Shown: piece after piece, positions 22,354 through 33,100 of the stretch
Numbering within the stretch: the stretch's first letter is position 1
How the letters are laid out: every line of letters starts with the position of its first letter
Assembly (NCBI RefSeq): GCF_965638725.1
Contig: NC_134954.1
Location: 4,149,001 to 4,213,000, forward strand
Source of the DNA: Aptenodytes patagonicus
Lineage: Eukaryota > Chordata > Aves > Sphenisciformes > Spheniscidae
Direction of reading: 5' to 3'
DNA: 64,000 nucleotides
Notes under the pieces: generated by a model
The model's database searches: none
What the model was told of the DNA's origin: nothing
Seen by the model: only the letters and a program-made list of their open reading frames with translations
Made by a program: the position numbers and the translations under genes

Positions 22354-23508
22354 TCTTTCCATTAATATACTGACTGCCATTTGTCGATGACTACTTTGAT
22401 TCCTTTCCCTCTTTCCCCTTCCACCTTTTCAGTTCTTTTTCCCTGTAAGTATACGAAAGTTTAAGACCATTATACCTCTAAAAAACGTCCAGTGAGTTTA
22501 ATTTCTTGACCATACACAAAGTTATATGTATTTGTGTGACATCAGAATCAGCAGCCCGCTACAACTGACATTGTCATATGCTTACTAATACGCAGTCTCG
22601 GTGTCGCTGACCTATCCTACACAAAAAGGGTGGGAGAAGAGAATTCCCACTGCTGCTTCATGGAAGCTGAGGCTTAGAAAACTTAAAAGTTGAGACTTTT
22701 GAAAGCTGTCTAAAGCGTATGGATTCCCAAATCCCATTAAATCTGGTGTTCAAACATGAATTGTCAAAAGCTTGTGTACCTTAAAGGTCGAGGGGCCAGA
22801 TTTTCAAAGACGTTTGTTGTTACTTTGCTAAGTGAAATCAACTGGATTTAAGTACTTAACTGAACACATATGCACTGTCTAGTTTCTGACAATGAAGCTT
22901 TCTTTAAAACATTTAAAAAGGACTTCCCTGTAAATGCCTTCTAAAATGAGCTGTTCAGTTAACTTTCCAAACTGTAACCTCATTTGCTGGAAGTCATCGA
23001 TTCATTACTTCTGACATTACAATGCAACTCTGTATGGACCCAAGCTGAACATCAAAATCCACCAATAAAATAGCAGTGAAATTGAAATTATTACTTCATT
23101 GGTGAGAATATATTAAAAATGTACTTGAATAAACAGAACATGGTGAATTTCAAAACGAAAGAAGGGGCACAGATTTTTATACAAGTATACAACATAACGG
23201 AAAATCCAGAAGGGATTTTTTTCCACCAGGTCTCTGCTTTCACTTTTGAAAGCTCAAGAGTTTGAGTAGACAATGAGATGAAAATCTGCCTTAAAGTTAT
23301 CGGTACAAACATCTACTGTTCATGCATTCTCTGTACAACATTCAGTCATCAGTGCTGCCTGTACATAAAGAAATAGCAACGTGCAGTATTTTGGTTCCAT
23401 AAATACTTGTGATCAAAATAAACATGTGGGACACTATCTTTACTCATATGACTAGGAACTAACAAGCACTCCTCATTTTTTACAAGCTGTTTGTAGTTCT
23501 TTCTCACA

Positions 23509-23514
23509 TTTATT
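23509..23514 (-). promoter_or_regulatory. Possible polyadenylation signal AATAAA of CCDC195
   Basis: AATAAA on the minus strand about 770 bases beyond the CCDC195 stop; an ATTAAA at 23875-23880 is a nearer alternative. Unconfirmed. Confidence 0.25.
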
Positions 23515-24286
23515 TTCCACCTGTTTGCTGAGTTTCTGCTAACGCTTTTTGAGCCGAGCCGTGCTGAGAAGCCGTTCCTGAAAAATTCTGATATTCACAA
23601 TTCTTCCTGTTTTGACTTGGTGTACAGCCTTTAGTCTCTGGCTGGATGAACACACCAAGTCAGAAACAGATTTATAGTCACATCTTCATACTGATTAGTA
23701 CTTACTCTCCCCTGCGCTCCCTTAGAGGTGAACCCCGATGGACATAAACAGTCATTGCCAAGCTTTGCGGAAATTCAGAGTAACGTTAGCTGACTCTGTA
23801 ACGCCTTCTTAACTTTGCTGTATTAGTACCGTGAAGTTTTGAAGCTTTACATACAGAGGAAACCTCACAGGCTCTTTAATAGCTCTTTTTTTGTCATTTG
23901 CATCGAATACCTTTCTGGCAAGGGAATCGGCAAACGCAAGCGGTGACACGGTTTCCGCTTTTCGTGACAAACACATCAACACCAGCTTCAACACCCTGTT
24001 AACAGCAGTCCTAAGGTGAGGGATCCTTGAGACATGTTGCGCAGAAGCTACTTTGTGGAGGTACCTTTGCTACCGTGTGGCTCCATCACGGTGTATGGGC
24101 TTCCAGCCGGCTTTGTCGTGGCTTCCATTTCCATGCTAAACGTCGGGGCAGTGACCCGAAACACAGGCTGGGTGATTCTCTGCAGGCATCCTGCCAAAGT
24201 GTTTTGCAGGAAAGGAACCTGACACACAGCTATCATTTAAGGCCAATTTATCTCGAGAATCAACGGGCCTGTACAAATTCACCAGC

Positions 24287-24419
24287 TCACATATCCTTTT
24301 CAGCGATGGTGGGTAACTGTTTTGTGCTCTGATTTTGTGGGCTTTTGAGGGAACCTTGCTTTTCAGCGTATGATGACATATCCATTGGTAAGAGGAAACT
24401 AACAGCCTTTACTTTACCC
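24287..24419 (-). CDS. CCDC195: CCDC195 last coding exon with stop
   Basis: Acceptor TTTTTCTCCAG (minus strand); TGA stop at 24289-24287. Encodes residues 177-220 including KAVSFLLPMDMSSYAEKQG. This is the block most like the mammalian protein. Confidence 0.87.
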
Positions 24420-27400
24420 CTGGAGAAAAATGAGAAAGCATTATGAGGATTACAAATGTATAAAACGTGCAAAGGAAAAAGAAAAACCCCAGCAAGCAAA
24501 AGGAAAAAGCTTTCAGCACTTGCACGCTGCGTGGAGGCAGGATTTCACGCCCCGCTGGGATGGGGTTCACACGGTCTTCCCAAGGGACCACGCATAGTGT
24601 TGTCTGCCTGTCTGCTGGAAGCATCTGCCTTTTTCCATCGAGCCTCGCATCTCTCCAGCGGCGCCCGACGCGTATGTACAAAGCTGTGCGTGTACAGAGC
24701 CCTTGGGGTGCACATGCACCCACACGGACCCGGGGGGGTCCTTCAGCGGCTTTGTGTGTATATGCATCGGTAGCCAGCTCTGCGAGCGGGTGTGAGAGCA
24801 GCGGTTTCCAAGCGGTGAGTGTGCTTTTGATAAATTACACCGGCTGCGAAAGCAGAGGGAGAAACGTGCTCCTTTATCTGTCCCGAAAGTGGTTGGTTGG
24901 CAAGTAAATGGATTGGGTTTTGCAGAGCTTTGGGTTTCGTTCTGGCTCTCCTCTGCGATTGCTGTCAGCTCACTCAGGCCCTTGAGGAGCACAAGAAAGG
25001 AAAAGCACGAAACTGTGAAAGCATTTATTGATGGTTACTGGAGGGTGTCCCGCAGGGTGGAGGACCTCTGCGATTTCCTCGCCCCTTCTGACCTGCCAAT
25101 TAGACCTGTCCCACTGGAAGGTGAAACCTTGAGTGGTTAAACATTGGAAGAGGCTGCCCAGGGAAGTGGTTGAGTCCCCATCCCTGGAGGTATTTAAAAG
25201 ACGAGTAGATGAGGCGCTTAGGGACATGGCTTAGTGGGCATGGTGGTGTTGGGTCGACGGTTGGACTCGATGATCTTAGAGGTCTTTTCCAACCTCAGTG
25301 ATTCTATGATTCTATTCTATGATTCTACCATCAAGCCTGCACACCCCAACAGTGACATTTGTACCAAACGGGCCTTGTACCTTTTGTAATTTTACTATAA
25401 TAGCCCTGAAAACAATTCTCAGCCTCTCTTATCCTGCCTAGCGTATTCAAATATTGTCTTTTTTTTTAAATTTTCCCCCAGAAGTGGGAATCGTGGTACA
25501 AATAACGCTTTAGGTTATGTGAGTGAAAATGTCATAGACGTGCAAATTGGTGGTTATTTGTTAGCAGTGCTGTTATTTTATTACTTTGATGCAACTGCAC
25601 CCTAGATAAATCCAAGGTGCTACCTCTAAAGAGTTAATTTTAAAGCAGAAATATTCAGCATCACATATAGGATTATAGCTTTGGAGCAAAGTGTGAGAAA
25701 ATGACGGTAAACAAAGGAGAGAAAAACCTGTCACGGCCCAGCATGCTGGGAAGCAAAAATGTCATCGCTGTAAAAAATTAAGCTTAATTAGCTTGCTGAA
25801 CTCATTGCCACAAATAATCCTACTAGTTAAAAGCTTACTAAGATTTCTGTCTGTGTTAGACCTTTGTGTATATAAGGGAAACATCCACCAATACGACCAG
25901 AAAATATATTCTTTTTTTTGTTTGTTTTTCACATAAGGAACACAAAGCTTCATGCTTCAGGATATCACCCAGTCTATAGAGGGGGTTAGGTAAAAAGCTT
26001 TTTCCGTAGCCGTTTCTTCTCCTAAAGCGGCCAACGTTGAGGAGACATGAGTCACGGTGCCACACTCACCGCTGTTCAGAGCTGACAAGGCAGCTCTAAA
26101 GACAACGATCAAATAATCAGCACTGTTCCTTTGGCCGCTGGGTAACCGGTGCTTTGAAACCTGTAGGTCCCAAGGCATTAGTTGTAACAGAGCCACGTCG
26201 CTATTTCGATTGCTTTGAAAACTCTCTTTCCCCTTACGAGAAAGCAGCAGCATTTGCCGTTGCCGTTCCTGCTCCTGCACACGGACCACGTGTTTCCTAA
26301 CACACGCGCTTTCCACGTGAGGTGGCTTCAGGGCAAACCTCTCAGAAGCGTTTATGTGCTCTGAGAGTCTTAAGTTTCCCTGAAGCCAGTGAATATATGC
26401 TGAAATCTAGAGTTACGGGGTCAGGGTGCTTTTGAGAACGATACGAGTTCCCTGCCAGGGACTAAATTTAGGTGTTTAAATGCTGTAAAACATCTGACCC
26501 TCAAATGTCCTTACAAGAAAATCTAGGTGCCTATGAAAACTTGACTTTGTTGTCCCCTCCAGCCTCTCAGCGAGGAGCTGGGCTCCTAACGGGGTTTGCA
26601 CGGGGAGTGCGAGGGGCTGTGCACTGGTCTGCTCTGAGGACGCGTTGCTGTGTGAGGGTGTGTGCTGGTTGTGGTAGCTGGTATGGGGCTGTGTTTTGGA
26701 TTTGTGCTGGAAACAGTGCTGATAACACAGGGATGTTTTCGTTACTGCTGAGCAGTGCTGACACACAGTCGAGGCCTCTTCTGCCTCTCACCCCACCCCA
26801 CCAGCGAGCAGGCTGGGGGGGCACAAGAAGCTGGGAGGGGACACGGCCGGGACAGCTGACCCCGACTGACCCAAGGGATATCCCACACCATATGACATCA
26901 TGCTCAGCATGTAAAGCTGGGGGAAGAAGGAGGAAGGGGGGGACGTTCGGAGTGATGGCGTTTGTCTTCCCAAGTAACCGTTACACGTGACGGAGCCCTG
27001 CTTTCCTGGGGATGGCTGAACACCTGCCTGCCGGTGGGAAGGAGTGAATGGATTCCTTGTTTTGCTTTGCTTGTGCGCGGCTTTTGCTTTACCTCTTAAA
27101 CTATCTTTATCTCAACCCACGAGTTTTCTCACTTTTACCCTTCCGATTCTCTCCCCCGTCCCACCGGAGGGGAGTGAGCGAGCGGCTGGGTGGGGCTTAG
27201 TTGCCGGCTGGGGTTAAACCACGACAGGGTGGTACAGAATAAAAGCTGCCATGACGTGCCATGCGGATGGGTACGTCAACGCAGGCGACACAACCCACTA
27301 CAGCCGTGCAGCCCCTGAGCAGAGGCTGCTGGAGTCCTGCCCGGGACACGCGTGGGCGGGCAGACCCATGGACTTTTCCCTGTTCAAACGCACACGCTTT

Positions 27401-30072
27401 GAGGCCATTTGGACTCTTTTTCTTTTGAGCACGGCTTGATCAGCACTAAAACCAGCAATCTATGTGGATTCCCAGGGTGTGTATATCAGCACCAGGAGGT
27501 GACCGGGGCTATCGTATATCACAGTCTCGTTATTGGTGCTTCTACCTTTGATCGTTGCCCTGTGTTGGAAAGCTCCTCATCAATGAGCAGAGACACTCGG
27601 GGCTTGTCCAGCAGCCATTTCACCTAATTTAGAAACCGTCCTGAGAATACTTTTCTCAAGGCTGAAAGCATTAACTTGTAATGCTTCAATTACAGGGGAA
27701 ATATGATACAGCACATGTAAATCCATAAGCCATATTAATCACACTTTCAGAAGCATAGTTCAGAGTTCCTTGATATCTCCATGCTTTTCATTCAAAGTTT
27801 AAAAATCCCTGCCAAACTCAGCTTGTCAGAACAACACGTCAATCTGCAAAACTCTGCCTGGCTTTAACGGAGAGAAGATTTCAACACCCTTCCCTCTCCC
27901 CTCAGCCTCTCCTTTCTACAGTAAATTTAAACCGCTAACACTGGCCATCTTCACGCATTGCAAGGAGGAGCAGGACAACTTACCTAAAAGAGGTCTCCCG
28001 CCTGCTCAGTGCCCACCTACATTTGAACAAAGATTTTGCTGATAACGAACTAAAACCCAAAGCAACGTCCCCATATGTTATTAGGTGAAACCTGCAACCA
28101 GCCCAGGCAGGCGACGCTGTCAAGGCAAACCGAACCTACCTGCACTTACAGACGTGCTCCTGAAACAGCTTCATTTTGCTGGAATGACTGTAGGAGAGAC
28201 AGCTGGCTGGGCTTTTTTCAAGCCCTTTCTCCTCCCCACCGGTGAGCTGTGCTGTAGCAGGAGGGGCTGGGGGCTGGGGGCTGCCCGGCGCGCCCGGGTG
28301 CCCATTGCTCAGAGGAGGCCTCTTGGCGGCCCGGTGGGACCTCGCGCTGGAAGGAGCGGGCGCTGGTGAAGCGGTGGAGTAGCGCCGCACGGTCATGGTG
28401 GTATCTGAGTAGCAGAGACAAAAGCAGAGCTAGGAACCATAATAATAATAATGAGAATTCAGATATGCTTGATGCGTTTTTAATCGCTTTCTTTTGGCTC
28501 AAAAAAGTTTTGCACGTGGGGAGGCCAAAAGGCAGCGGAGGCCAAACAGCCCCTTTGGATCCCACCCTTGCCCCTAGAAGGCAGCTGGAGAGGAAAAGCC
28601 ACAAGGTTGGAAAGCGCCTCGCACATCTTTCACGCTCGCCGAAAGACCAGTCGGCTACTCCCAAGCGGACAACATCCATAGCCACCAGCAGCCCCAGTTT
28701 AAGAGGCCCTCAGGTTAGTAACCTGACCACTGGGCTCAGTGGGCTTGGCAGTAGGCGTTACTCGATTGCAGCACTCATCTAGCTTCACGTAAACCCACTA
28801 GTACTGTTCAGCCTCTCATCTCGTTCATTTTCACAGACTTGTCTCTGTCGAAACTTGTGGGGGCATTTCTCCACGGCCCGGACCTCTCCAGGAGGCTGGT
28901 TCAGAGCTGAGGACAGGTCGGCCGCCAGACCTGTGGAGCACCTGGATTGCAACGGCAGCTGCAACTCATAACGCACCCCGTACTAATGCCAAGAAGTCGC
29001 GTTAGCGAAGCAGTTTTCCAGCGGACTGGACGTGACAGACACCGGACAAGGAGGCGACAGGCCTCAAGCACGTACGATACCTAACAGCCTGACCCTGCCG
29101 ATAACCACATCCAATTCTAGGTAACTGCTTCTCACCAAACAACATTTTGCCCTAATTCCTGCTTCATTAAACTCTCCAGAAGTCCCATCCAGACTTCTAT
29201 AACTGAGGAATATTTCCATTTTTCCCCTCTGATAAACCTGTGAAGAGAGTGTATTCCTATATATTGGCCCCTCTCTCCCTCAGCCAAAACTAACTGCATT
29301 ATCTGCAAAAAGAAACTGCACGCCTGGCGTGATGTATGCAACCCATCGCTATTTGTTACGATTTGTAGAGTTTTTCTCATCTTTTACTAAGGTGTTGTGG
29401 CACGATTACAACTGTTGGTCCTTTTCTGTCTGGAACAGATGGGGGGCAGGCATGGGCAAGAAAAGTCCATGCCCACAAAAACTCAAAGCAGTAAGTCAAA
29501 TTCTGCTTAAACAAAGACAAACTGAACTCTTCGAGTTGAACTCTTTGCTTGAGCAGCAGCAAAATACTCCATTAAGCTCAGCTCGGGGGATGCAGGTACC
29601 CCCCCTAAAAAGATGACAGAGTGAGACACCCGGTTAAGGTGGTTTTGGGTGTGGGCACTGAAGGAGGCCAGAGCACTTCCATCAAGTTAACTAGACAGAC
29701 ACCTAGTGGCTCATCTCCCATTCCCTGCAGACACGTAACAGCCGGGCTGGGAGATCCTGCACGGGCAGCACACATGGGTGCCATGGACAGCCCTGGCTCT
29801 TTGGTACCTGTCTGCTCCTTCGGTGCCGGAGCAGGACTGGCCACGATGCTTCCATGCAGGGATGCCGGAGAGCCAGCTGGTCCTTCCCCGCCATTGGCGA
29901 GGCTCCTCACGTCGCCGTTCCCACCTCCTCTTGCTGCCTCTCTCTCCGGTGGCACAGCTCTCTGCCCGCAGACCTGCAGCTCTCCCCTCAGGGCCCTGTT
30001 TTCCCTCTCCAGCTTGTTGATTTGGGAACGCATCTTGCGGATGACCTGGAGGAGGTGTGCGTTTCCCTCCAT
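24287..30072 (-). CDS. CCDC195: Coiled-coil domain-containing protein 195-like, 3 coding exons
   Basis: Three minus-strand exons (30072-29808, 28404-28140, 24419-24287) join in phase 1 then phase 2 into 220 codons plus stop. Residues 1-33 (MEGNAHLLQVIRKMRSQINK, then LERENRALRGELQ) form a short N-terminal coiled coil. Residues 92-98 read MTVRRYS, a basic Arg-Arg-x-Ser site. The C-terminal block is KAVSFLLPMDMSSY at 181-194, ending QLPTIAEKDM. These three blocks in this order match my recollection of the little-studied human CCDC195, which has VRRYS and KAVSFLLPMDMSSY; the rest is divergent and rich in Pro, Ala and Ser. The start has a strong context (GACCATGG). Function is unknown. The gene runs in the same direction as DOCK10 and tail-to-tail with GUCY1B2. 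Confidence 0.85.
25131..25327 (+). mobile_element. CR1 LINE 3' fragment in CCDC195 intron
   Basis: About 200 bp of the ORF2 end, stop, 3' UTR and octamers (TGATTCTATGATTCTATTC). Antisense to CCDC195. Confidence 0.95.
26656..26660. repeat. Target-site duplication, left copy
   Basis: GGGTG directly before the TG of the solo LTR. Confidence 0.75.
26661..27226 (+). mobile_element. Solo LTR of an avian endogenous retrovirus, with 5-bp target duplication
   Basis: The element starts TGTGCTGGTT and ends AACCACGACA (TG...CA) and is flanked by GGGTG on both sides (26656-26660, 27227-27231). The body resembles a common avian ERV LTR that I recognise from memory. The TATA-like site reads CATGTAAAG at 26909-26917 and the expected ATTAAA signal reads CTTAAA at 27095-27100, so both look decayed. 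A 5-bp duplication fits class III (ERVL-like), though class II elements can also give 5-6 bp. No internal retroviral genes are adjacent, so it is a recombined solo LTR. It lies in CCDC195 intron 2. Confidence 0.85.
27227..27231. repeat. Target-site duplication, right copy
   Basis: GGGTG directly after the terminal CA of the solo LTR; identical to the left copy. Confidence 0.75.
28140..28404 (-). CDS. CCDC195: CCDC195 coding exon 2
   Basis: Acceptor GCTACTCAG (minus strand), donor TGCAG|GTAGGT. Encodes residues 89-176, from TTMTVRRYSTASPAP to FQEHVCKC. A second donor-like GTAAGT lies inside the exon 10 bases before the chosen end; using it would break the phase to exon 3. Confidence 0.82.
28405..29807. 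other. CCDC195 intron 1
   Basis: No repeat or additional exon recognised; includes a short ATA/ATAAT tract near 28440. Confidence 0.6.
29808..30072 (-). CDS. CCDC195: CCDC195 coding exon 1 (start codon, coiled coil)
   Basis: ATG at 30072-30070; donor GACAG|GTACCA at 29807. Encodes residues 1-88 with a heptad-like L/I pattern in the first 33, then a Gly/Ala/Pro-rich stretch. Lies in GC-rich sequence. Confidence 0.85.
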
Positions 30073-30165
30073 GGTCCCACGCCGCGCAGCGAGGCTCCCC
30101 GCTCCTCCACCAAAGCGCCGGCCCTGCCGACGAGCTCCTAAGCTGGCGGCGGGCGAACCCTGCCC

Positions 30166-30171
30166 TTAAAA
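30166..30171 (-). promoter_or_regulatory. Possible TATA-like element of CCDC195
   Basis: TTTTAA on the minus strand about 94 bases upstream of the CCDC195 ATG, in GC-rich sequence. Only position and composition support it. Confidence 0.2.
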
Positions 30172-33100
30172 GCCTCTGGACAATAGGAGTCCCTCCCCGC
30201 ACGCAGGGCTCGGGCCAGCTCCCGTCACCAGGAGGGCCGGACTGAGTTGTCAAGTTACTAAGAGAGGGCCCATGATTTATTCATTCAGGGTCTCGTTTTT
30301 CAGAGCAGAGCTGGCCTCTTACACACTGCACAAATCACTGTCAACACAATATCGCTGTATCGTCGGAAAACCCTCCCGCCCCCTCGCTTGCCTCGGGCTT
30401 CGGTTTTCTCCAAAAGGACGGAGGAGGACAGAGCCCATTTCCTTCGGTTTACCCGAAAAGGCCAGCGATCGCCTCCGTGGCACGGAGGGAGGTGTCGCCC
30501 TTTGCTGGGCAGCAATTCGTCTCTCCCTTAGCACTGGGTGAATTACTCATTTTTGCTCTGTGCACCTGGAAAAGAATTAGCAATTTCTCAAAGGAAAAGA
30601 AAATTTCCAAGCGAAAGCTGATACGGTGCGAGACCCCCGCTGTTATCTAAGTACGCCAACAGCCGTGATGGATGAGCAGGTAGACTAAAGCTCTCCTGAA
30701 AGGCCGCAGCAGAGCCCGCTGCCCCTTCCCGGGCGCCCAGGGAGGCTTGCTGGAGTGGAGTGCCTGCAGCAGCATCCCGGGAGCGTAAGGAGAGACAGAC
30801 CGGGCATGAATCTTGCATTAGGAAGGGAAACACAATCCTCCGGGCTGGTCTCATCACCTAGTTCCTAAAGCCATCTTTCTGCCGGCAGTAAAATGCAAAA
30901 ACCTGTGGAACATCCTTCCCATCCCCCCCCAACTTACTTCAAAATACAAAACTGAGAACGCCAGAAAGCCAGCAGGAAAATAATTTAACACACTTTTTGC
31001 TTTGACACCATTCACTTTCCAGTAGCTCAACAGCGACTCGGGAATATCTGAGAAAAAAAACCCACCTTTTGGCTGTGTGTACTTCACCGCTTTGCTGCCG
31101 GAGGCTGGGGGAAGAAAGGGAAGCTGGTGTGAGATGCTCAAAACAAGAGATGACTCGGTTTTATTTTTCCCAGAGGGTGTCAGAGGAGGGCTATCGCGAG
31201 GAAGCCATGGGGCCTGCGAGGAGGCGCTGCCGCCCAGCAGCTACCGGGAAGTTGGGCAAAAACTGCTGGAATTGAGAGAAAAACAGGGATGCAGGTGAGG
31301 AGCTTTGCCCTCGGGCGTGTTCCCGTGTGGGCAGTGCTGCCTTCTCAGGAGCAGCATCCTCAAAAAGCGCTTCGTAAGGACGAAGTGGTTCCCGTCGTTC
31401 ACGCTGTGCTCGCTCCCCCCTCTGACCTACAGCAACGCGCCGTGCCTGGCAAGGGCAGGCAGGACTTGCTGTAACACCTGCAGGAATACGCAGCTCTGCT
31501 GATTTTTCCAGTCACACAAGCACAAGGCTGGGGACCGGGAGCCATGGGAGTCACAGGCAGCCCTGCCGTCACCTCCCGGGAACCTCTCCAGAGGCCTCTT
31601 CGCAATTCAGGCTGCGTGCAGAGAGGGGAAATGAATTTTGAGTTTTCAGGCTGCAAACAAAGCCCACAGCATCCATGATCTCTCGTGAAATCACAGTGCA
31701 GGGGGAAGAGCGCATCAGGCCCTGCTGTGTTTCCCCTGCCCGCTGCGGGGCTGGCGGCAGTCTGGGCCTGACGTGCTGGCATTCATCTTGGCAACGCTCC
31801 TGGCGGGTTGCGGCTGTCCTCTCTCCAGGCCATCCGGATTGCATCGACAAGAAGCCTCAGCTTATGCTGAGGTTTTTTTCCTCCCCTCCAGAGAGGTGCA
31901 TGTTGCTGAGGGCATAACAATATACAAACGGGAAGGAGTGGGCAAAGCTGAGCTCAGAAATGGGCTTGGGCCCAGGCTTAAATAACAGTGCAGGTGCCCC
32001 CGTGCTGGGGACAATGCGTGGTGAGCAAAACTGCTGGAACCAAAATACAAATCCCCCCATTTTGGAGTCATCCAAGGACTTAAAACATAGCAGCAACCCT
32101 CCAGTGTTGGTTTCAAATTTATGCTTCTGTTTCTCCAGCAAGTTGATCAGGTACTGGAGCAGCGACAGCACTCACGTGTAATTATAACATTGCTGCCGAT
32201 CCTGCAAGCTGACAGGTTTGGATGGGCAGGGAACGCTTGCCAGCTCAGCAATTAGCTTACCCCGGCTGCAACTGAAGACATCTGCTCCTCTGATCCACAC
32301 CCGCCGCTCCGCTGTAACCAGACCAGAGCGGGCACGGACCTTTTCTTGTACCAGAGACTTCCGAGGAAACGGCGTTTGTCTTGTAACCTCGTACTGCTGC
32401 TCCTGCTGCGATTCCCTCCCAGGGATCGGTGGGCAGGGGGAGGAGACGAGTCAGGAGTTTCGGACAATGGAAACCTGGCAAAGCTAAATTTGCTGGCTGT
32501 GCCGGTCACCACGTTCCCCGTAAGCAGACAGAGCTCCACGCGTGCATCCTCGTATTTGTAAATTTGGTGGGGTCCAAGACATGCGCCTGCGCTGCCAGAC
32601 CTGCGGGGCCACTAGCCCGGGGCAGGGCTGGGCAGCTCCCAGGTGCTGCCGCTCCACGCGCGAGAAACAGGCTCGGTGCCTCTTAGCAGCCTCATAGGCT
32701 GCAGATTTTGGCTGGCCATACGTTCAGCGTACCTTCCTGCGCCTACGACAACTATAGCTGTGTGGTTTTCACCCCGAAATATTTCAACGTAAAGTAATTT
32801 AATAGAAAGGACAGAGCTGCTCCCACCTGAGCTGCTTTGGCACGTTGCGCTTTGTAGGACATTGAACTGGGTAAAGTTGTATTCACCTTCAGCCCTACCC
32901 AAACCTTTCCACCGGGAAAAATACCTGACGACAGAGGTGGGGTTCCTGGCAGCTGCCGGGCTCAAGCAGCCCCTCAGCAATACCTGTATGCGAGTGCCGG
33001 AGCATGTGCCGTGTTTCAGTGGACTGTACGAACTGCATACCAAGTAGCGCCGCACCAGAAAAGACGTGAACAAAACACAGAAGCCTCGCGGAGCGGCTTC

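Larger units (their letters stand above)
19345..24286. other. Tail-to-tail gap between GUCY1B2 and CCDC195
   Basis: AT-rich, mostly unique sequence with no supported gene. It presumably contains both 3' UTRs. It holds an A-rich run at 19445-19475 and a GATT microsatellite at 21189-21220. Confidence 0.5.
24420..28139. other. CCDC195 intron 2
   Basis: Contains the CR1 fragment at 25131-25327 and the solo LTR at 26661-27226. The remainder shows no recognisable gene. Confidence 0.7.

Noticed and set aside
26472-26990. 172-codon + ORF
   Set aside because: It runs across the left border of the solo LTR and has no recognisable motif.
29621-30253. ORFs of about 180 codons on both strands over the start of CCDC195
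   Set aside because: GC-rich shadows of CCDC195 exon 1; the frame chosen is the one with the coiled coil, strong start context and matching donor phase.
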